DNA from: Albugo candida
Lineage: Eukaryota > Oomycota > Peronosporomycetes > Albuginales > Albuginaceae
Assembly: GCA_905220665.1 (NCBI GenBank)
Contig: CAJNAR010000165.1
Span: 1 to 64,000 of the forward strand
DNA: 64,000 nt
Direction of reading: 5' to 3'
A program made the translations under genes and the position numbers. Below are positions 58,954 to 64,000 of this stretch, piece by piece. The stretch's first letter is position 1. Each line of letters starts with the position of its first letter. The notes beneath the pieces were generated by a model. The model searched no databases, was not told the DNA's origin, and worked only from the letters and a program-made list of their open reading frames with translations.

Positions 58954-59059
58954 ACTCTGCACAAATTTATGGTATTCTGCAAAGAGTAGCAACCTGGTGA
59001 TCCGACGGAGTGGATTACGACCCTTATGCAATGGTGACCTTGATTTACTTTTTCTTTAA
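56936..59059 (+). CDS. CCG-type secreted cysteine-rich protein B, 707 aa
   Basis: Signal peptide at residues ~5-24 (LPIAFCVTTFILLV), then the CX2CX5G motif at C47-C50-G56. Five modules can be laid out, each a CX2C pair followed 33-50 residues later by a second pair spaced 4-7 apart: C47/C50 with C88/C94; C217/C220 with C271/C276; C403/C406 with C440/C446; C500/C503 with C545/C553; C629/C632 with C669/C675. This regular scheme suggests five similarly folded disulphide or metal-binding units. Intronless, starting at the first ATG. It follows gene A in tandem and has an inverted near-identical copy C. An Albugo host-directed effector is inferred from the class; no activity can be read from the sequence. 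Confidence 0.88.
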   Translation: MDLIHLPIAFCVTTFILLVTKSSSQTWEASYYETGFLIVAHVPLEDCHTCLIRKAGVHRLILVKEFSGTRTYLVKGRAATLDLISVQCIDMKICQLQTDISQFQTWTKPFHKLSVIEYSISVLSTQIEIKVSNTAHTDTPHVINPILQSYKGTTVFFSDVKLFASHNVYTLAKTEKIPSKKTVTETSNLGSEWRKQMVKGLPGMSPHRPGQSSHPRCFVCLSCSFQCARCLSLHSTSFGIRTYYVKFQASTMHTIYAFASIYDRVTIDIYCGINFCPTMESLSDKACSTIDYIFSTHKTALNVAGASITEEFAKFYRNDEVTRANAKKGYQSQLNDRRLLSSMEDIWFINRMSDLDALNVRRTEISAPFHSKLKLSMQVEIVLMRGINDCAHLHTSPNSRAECISCMLLVIKTGMIVSTISQTEVMVFFQKTDLSATVDCVHKKACLQIKTQLPISCHTHRMYHRVNPNVYPELSIFKNLKLERPVCAVISHKAESHQSCRTCVQRVFKKKTHQLVSEIYSLLLSSITENKELGLYELERVLHMCLGRARTKCVKVQLFPEMICSEHEQYKESTESGDRLADATREQLRMGKDKDLLWPPINNVGHEDTIVDERAVFMVEFEATRPELCIRCMVSRTEVFFFSVVYQKNKNQFGYFWMTQNHKGVLEYCLENKLCTNLWYSAKSSNLVIRRSGLRPLCNGDLDLLFL

Positions 59060-59559
59060 GCAGACGGACATGGTAAAGTCATGGCTGGGAAGCAACATAA
59101 TCTCGTACGAATTCACAAAAATTGACCGTACCAGCTCAAGAATACACGTATTAGACTTGTCGTCTATCTATCCAGCGGTCTTTGCTGATGATTCCAGAAT
59201 TTGAAGCAGCACTGGTAGATCTGATGAAAAATTATCATTCTTGCCGAACGCTTTCTCCACACAAATGAATGCATGTGAAGGTGATCATTTGTACTGGTGT
59301 CAGATATACGTTGATTGTTCAAAAGAGATACTAAATGATGCACCCGGGCAAGCTTTAGTTGTGGGGTTAACTCTGTCATAGAAGCCGGTATTGCACTTTG
59401 TTAAAGCGTATCCGCAGTCATTCAACATCCAATGACTTTGCTCCTTTGTCCTATAAGTCGAGTTGCTGTGTTGCACTCCCCAATTTTGTTTACCAATGAG
59501 TCCAAAAATCATGATGAAACGCGAGCATGTCGGCTCTCTTGTAAGCACACCAATGGCAG

Positions 59560-60240
59560 CTCCTTGTTGAGGTCGGACTTCATAGTGGCTTCAGCTTCCT
59601 GCTATAACGTGATAATGCTCATCATAGGCTGCAACGAAATCTCATGTAATTGAGTATCTGCACAATCCGGTCGCATTTTTCGTGCATTTTCAACTATGCA
59701 ATAAAAGATTTCATTGCCTCCTCTGCCACCTAACTCATTGTAAGCTAAGGTGTAGTAGACCAAACTACGCGAAATTCATGTGATTCAATAATTGGACAAG
59801 CATACTAGAGCTGTGCCACAAAACTCGTGTCGCTATATGGAGCGTCGTGATAGTTGAATGCAGTAGAAGATCATTAGAAAATAGACTGCCTGGTCCAATC
59901 ATAATTGAGCTGCAAGCGGCATTGTTATATTCTAGTGATGCGTATAGAATTTGGATATCTGCGATACAAATGTTCACTGCATAGTCATAGTCATGCAAAG
60001 CAAGACTGAATGTGTCGTGAGATCAATGGATTATAGATCGGATAAATACATAGTCAAAAAGAAGATCTACCCATTCGATTCTATTGTGTTAGCTGCTCAT
60101 ATTACCAATATATTGTGCAATAGGATCCCTTGAGGACCCGAAACGTACGCATACAAAGACGCATATGTTACGCAATCGATCCAAATAACGACACAAGCCT
60201 GAACCATTGGAATGAAATGCTGGATACAAAGAGGAGCTTG
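59560..60240. other. Spacer at the centre of the inverted repeat
   Basis: This central stretch has no inverted counterpart I can see and no gene. A short open frame at 59,951-60,133 lacks any motif. The arms on either side are diverged near the centre (59,060-59,560 against 60,660-61,110) and near-identical farther out, so the centre is the older part. Confidence 0.6.
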
Positions 60241-61098
60241 AGATGTCAATATACGTCTGCTAGATCATGCTTGACGTAGATTGTATTCAGTATTGTCGTA
60301 GCTGAGATGGTATGTGTCGACTGAATTTGTGAGAGATCTACAATTCGAAGTTGCTCCGAGCCGCAGAGAGACCTCCTTGTTGCTCTTCATTAAGTCTCCG
60401 TGGGCAACGTTCTCAATACCAAGGCCTAATGTTGGGGAGGGGAGCTAATGGCGCAATAAAGTACTAGACTATTCGAAAAGGAATAGATCCCAAGTGCATA
60501 CGTTTGCACAAGAGGACACAGTACGAATACAAACTTCATTCAGAAATTATGTAAATAGTGATAGCAGACAATCCGTCTTTGTCTTTGTTTTTGCCAACAA
60601 AGTGTCCTGTGACCTTTTCGTTCGCACATAAGTCATCTTGAAGTAACGATATCTATAGATGCGAGATGCTCGCGTTTCATTATGGATTTTGAACTCGTAG
60701 GTGAAAAAATACGGAGTGCAGCATAACCTCAGCTCAAAGGAAAAGAAAGCCAAGGCGGTAAATGTCGGATGGCTGTGGATACGCTTTCGTTAACGGCTTT
60801 TAAGGAAGGACTCATCCCGCAAAAACTTACATGATCGCATTAATTAGTACCTCTCTATAAACAATCAACGTATATCTGACACCAGTACAAATGATCACCT
60901 TCACATGCATTCATTTGTGTGGAAAAAGCGTTCGGCAAGAATGATAATTTTTCATCAAATCTACCAGTGCTGCTTCAAATTCTGGAATCATCAACAAAGA
61001 CTGCTGGATGGACGACAAGTCTGATACGTGTATCCTTGAGCGAGTACGGTCAATTTTTGTCAATTCGTACGAGATTATGTTGCTTCCCATCCATGACT

Positions 61099-63240
61099 TT
61101 ACCATATCCGTCTCCTTGAAGAAAAAAGAACATCGAGGTCACCATTGCATAAGGGTCGTAATCCACTCCGTCGGATCACCAGGTTGCCACTCTTTGCAGA
61201 ATACCATAAATTTGTGCAGAGTACATTCTCCAAGCAATATTCTAGGACACCCTTGTGATTCTGAGTCATCCAAAAATATCCGAATTGATTTTTATTTTTC
61301 TGATATACTACGGAAAAAAAGAAAACTTCCGTCCGCGAGACCATGCATCTGATGCACAGTTCTGGCCTTGTAGCCTCGAATTCGACCATAAAAACAGCTC
61401 TTTCATCGACTATCGTGTCTTCATGACCAACGTTATTGATTGGGGGCCACAGCAAATCCTTGTCTTTACCCATTCGTAATTGCTCTCTTGTGGCGTCGGC
61501 CAGTCGATCACCACTTTCCGTACTTTCCTTGTACTGTTCGTGCTCAGAGCATATCATTTCCGGGAATAATTGCACCTTTACACATTTCGTCCTCGCTCTC
61601 CCGAGGCACATATGCAAAACCCTTTCTAGCTCGTACAGCCCAAGTTCTTTGTTTTCCGTTATTGATGACAACAACAATGAGTATATTTCTGACACCAGCT
61701 GGTGAGTCTTCTTCTTGAAAACCCGTTGCACACAAGTTCTACAAGATTGGTGGCTTTCTGCTTTGTGAGAAATGACAGCACAAACTGGGCGCTCGAGTTT
61801 CAAGTTCTTGAAAATGGAAAGCTCTGGATAAACATTCGGATTCACTCTATGGTACATTCGATGTGTGTGGCAGCTAATTGGGAGCTGTGTTTTGATTTGT
61901 AAACACGCCTTCTTATGCACACAATCGACTGTAGCGGAGAGATCAGTTTTCTGAAAGAAAACCATCACTTCCGTCTGAGAGATTGTGCTGACAATCATAC
62001 CTGTTTTGATAACAAGGAGCATGCAGCTGATACATTCAGCTCGAGAGTTTGGAGATGTATGCAAATGCGCACAATCATTGATTCCGCGCATGAGTACAAT
62101 TTCGACTTGCATGGAGAGCTTCAATTTGCTGTGAAAAGGTGCCGAAATTTCTGTTCTTCTTACATTCAAGGCGTCTAGGTCAGACATACGATTTATGAAC
62201 CAAATATCCTCCATACTTGAAAGAAGACGTCGATCGTTTAGTTGACTTTGATATCCCTTTTTTGCGTTAGCACGTGTGACTTCATCATTTCTATAGAATT
62301 TTGCAAACTCCTCAGTGATTGATGCTCCTGCAACGTTCAATGCTGTCTTGTGTGTCGAAAAGATGTAATCGATTGTGCTACATGCTTTATCAGACAGGGA
62401 CTCCATAGTAGGACAGAAATTAATGCCGCAGTATATGTCAATAGTGACACGATCGTAAATGCTTGCAAATGCGTAAATAGTATGCATTGTGGATGCTTGG
62501 AATTTTACATAGTAGGTTCGAATACCGAATGAAGTACTGTGGAGCGACAGACACCTTGCACATTGAAAGGAGCATGATAAACATACAAAGCAACGAGGAT
62601 GAGAAGATTGTCCCGGGCGATGAGGGCTCATACCGGGTAAACCCTTAACCATTTGCTTCCTCCATTCAGATCCAAGATTAGAAGTCTCGGTAACAGTTTT
62701 TTTGGACGGAATCTTTTCTGTTTTTGCCAAAGTATAGACATTGTGAGACGCGAATAATTTTACATCAGAAAAGAAAACAGTGGTTCCCTTGTAAGACTGT
62801 AGAATCGGGTTAATTACGTGGGGGGTATCAGTGTGAGCTGTATTGGAGACCTTGATTTCTATTTGTGTCGACAGGACGCTAATGCTGTATTCAATCACTG
62901 ATAGTTTGTGGAAGGGTTTCGTCCAAGTCTGAAATTGGCTAATGTCAGTTTGCAATTGACATATTTTCATATCGATACATTGTACTGAGATCAAGTCTAG
63001 CGTTGCAGCACGGCCTTTTACTAAATACGTTCGTGTGCCGCTAAATTCCTTGACAAGAATGAGTCGATGCACACCAGCCTTTCGGATCAAGCACGTATGG
63101 CAATCTTCTAAGGGCACATGGGCGACAATTAAAAATCCCGTTTCATAATATGACGCTTCCCATGTTTGTGATGAGCTTTTCGTTACCAGGAGGATAAAAG
63201 TTGTGACACAGAACGCAATCGGTAAGTGTATTAGGTCCAT
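61099..63240 (-). CDS. CCG-type secreted cysteine-rich protein C, 713 aa
   Basis: Inverted copy of gene B. The first ~672 residues are identical in sequence, including signal peptide, C47-C50-G56 and the five cysteine modules. Near the end differences appear abruptly: Val for Lys at 673, Gly for Ser at 685, then after GDLD the frame reads VLFSSRRRIW instead of ending LLFL, because the stop codon region has changed. The six extra residues are basic and hydrophobic. It is transcribed toward B. The near-perfect identity means either very recent duplication or ongoing gene conversion. Confidence 0.88.
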   Translation of the reverse strand: MDLIHLPIAFCVTTFILLVTKSSSQTWEASYYETGFLIVAHVPLEDCHTCLIRKAGVHRLILVKEFSGTRTYLVKGRAATLDLISVQCIDMKICQLQTDISQFQTWTKPFHKLSVIEYSISVLSTQIEIKVSNTAHTDTPHVINPILQSYKGTTVFFSDVKLFASHNVYTLAKTEKIPSKKTVTETSNLGSEWRKQMVKGLPGMSPHRPGQSSHPRCFVCLSCSFQCARCLSLHSTSFGIRTYYVKFQASTMHTIYAFASIYDRVTIDIYCGINFCPTMESLSDKACSTIDYIFSTHKTALNVAGASITEEFAKFYRNDEVTRANAKKGYQSQLNDRRLLSSMEDIWFINRMSDLDALNVRRTEISAPFHSKLKLSMQVEIVLMRGINDCAHLHTSPNSRAECISCMLLVIKTGMIVSTISQTEVMVFFQKTDLSATVDCVHKKACLQIKTQLPISCHTHRMYHRVNPNVYPELSIFKNLKLERPVCAVISHKAESHQSCRTCVQRVFKKKTHQLVSEIYSLLLSSITENKELGLYELERVLHMCLGRARTKCVKVQLFPEMICSEHEQYKESTESGDRLADATREQLRMGKDKDLLWPPINNVGHEDTIVDERAVFMVEFEATRPELCIRCMVSRTEVFFFSVVYQKNKNQFGYFWMTQNHKGVLEYCLENVLCTNLWYSAKSGNLVIRRSGLRPLCNGDLDVLFSSRRRIW

Positions 63241-64000
63241 TGCTTCATAGAGAGTGTGGCTTCCACCGACTCGATTCTATATATTTGACTAGTAGATGTT
63301 TTTCACCAATCACTTACGACTCTGCCCACTGCGCTAATGCGATGTATTTGATACTCATTTCAGCTATCATTTTGCTTCTTATTGATAAATCGATAGAGTA
63401 ACGTATTTTGGTTCTGCTATAGCACATTTGAAGGTGTCTATATTACTAGAATTAGACTTACTGACTTCGCTAGTTGCCTACGCTATGCTAAATAACATAA
63501 TGTTTATAGCGATATTAGTATCTGTCTGCTAGAATCATGCTTGACGTTGATTATATACAGTATTGTCGTAGCTGAGATGGTATGTGTCGACTGAATTTGT
63601 GATGGATGTAGAATTCGAAGTTGCTCAGAGCCGCTGAGACCTCTTTGTTGCTAACTATCACCTTTACTTGGGCAAGATTCCCAATACTAAGTGGATAGTG
63701 TTGTGGATGGGAACGTTATGGTGCTCAATAAAGCACTAGACCATTTGGCGATAACGATGAAGATTAAATTCCGAATGCATACACTTTCACAAGAGGACAC
63801 AGTACAAATTACATACAAACTTGCGTATAGTCGGTCTCGTTTATATTGTTATCAATAGCAAAGAATTCGTCTTTGTCTTTGTTTCCGCAAACACAGTGTC
63901 CTCTGTTGTGACCTTTTCGACCGCACATAAGTCATCTCGAGTTAAAGCTATTGTATAAATGCGAGATGCTCGCGTTTCATCATGGTTTTTGGACCCATGG
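61223..64000. repeat. Inverted repeat, right arm (runs off the window)
   Basis: Reverse complement of 56,176-58,953, still matching at the last base of the window, so the repeat continues to the right. It carries gene C and its upstream spacer. If the match continues, an inverted copy of gene A or its 3' part should lie beyond the edge. Confidence 0.9.

Noticed and set aside
61255..62532. Plus-strand open frames of 60-92 codons
   Set aside because: They are antisense shadows of effector gene C and recur as such opposite gene B.

Overview
The window looks like nuclear DNA from an oomycete plant pathogen, most likely Albugo (white rust). Three lines of evidence support this: large secreted proteins carrying the CX2CX5G (CCG) signature described for Albugo effectors, very short introns (about 43-60 nt), and a TTTAGGG-type telomere-like run. 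The genus is an inference; nothing here fixes the species. Layout. (1) 1-10,920: a satellite array of about 198-nt monomers (1-7,330), with recently amplified 397-nt dimers near its right end. It decays into old diverged copies (7,331-7,920). A broken DDE transposon copy (8,144-10,319, minus) splits this decayed edge from more relic copies at 10,540-10,920. (2) 10,920-35,940: a repeat graveyard. It holds an unrecognised decayed multi-exon gene (11,027-13,607, minus), a broken L1-type LINE (14,186-17,720, minus) carrying a fold-back, a diverged tandem duplication of about 3.7-4.0 kb (17,725-21,090 and 21,465-25,085, with a third fragment at 27,775-28,150), a second broken DDE transposon (25,092-27,290, plus), a LINE fragment (28,151-28,621) and a reverse-transcriptase relic (30,250-30,620). 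(3) 35,941-52,115: a compact island of intact genes. It contains a 2,521-residue four-repeat cyclic-nucleotide-binding channel, a Tubby-like protein, three tandem lumazine-synthase-like genes, a trypsin-fold protein with Cys in place of the catalytic Ser, an ARMC2-like armadillo protein, and ribosomal protein eL6. (4) 53,600-64,000: three large CCG-type secreted cysteine-rich genes. Two are tandem, and the third is an inverted near-identical copy of the second that extends off the right edge. How the genes may relate. The channel (built like the sperm CNGK/tetraKCNG channel), a Tubby protein and an ARMC2-like protein all belong to families with flagellar or ciliary roles, which would fit a zoospore-forming organism; this is inference. 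The most striking observations are the single-chain four-repeat channel in which only the third nucleotide-binding domain keeps the canonical binding residues; the three lumazine-synthase-like genes, two of which have Ala at the catalytic His position and one of which ends in a metallothionein-like tail; and the CCG proteins, which resolve into five copies of a four-cysteine module inside a recombining inverted repeat.
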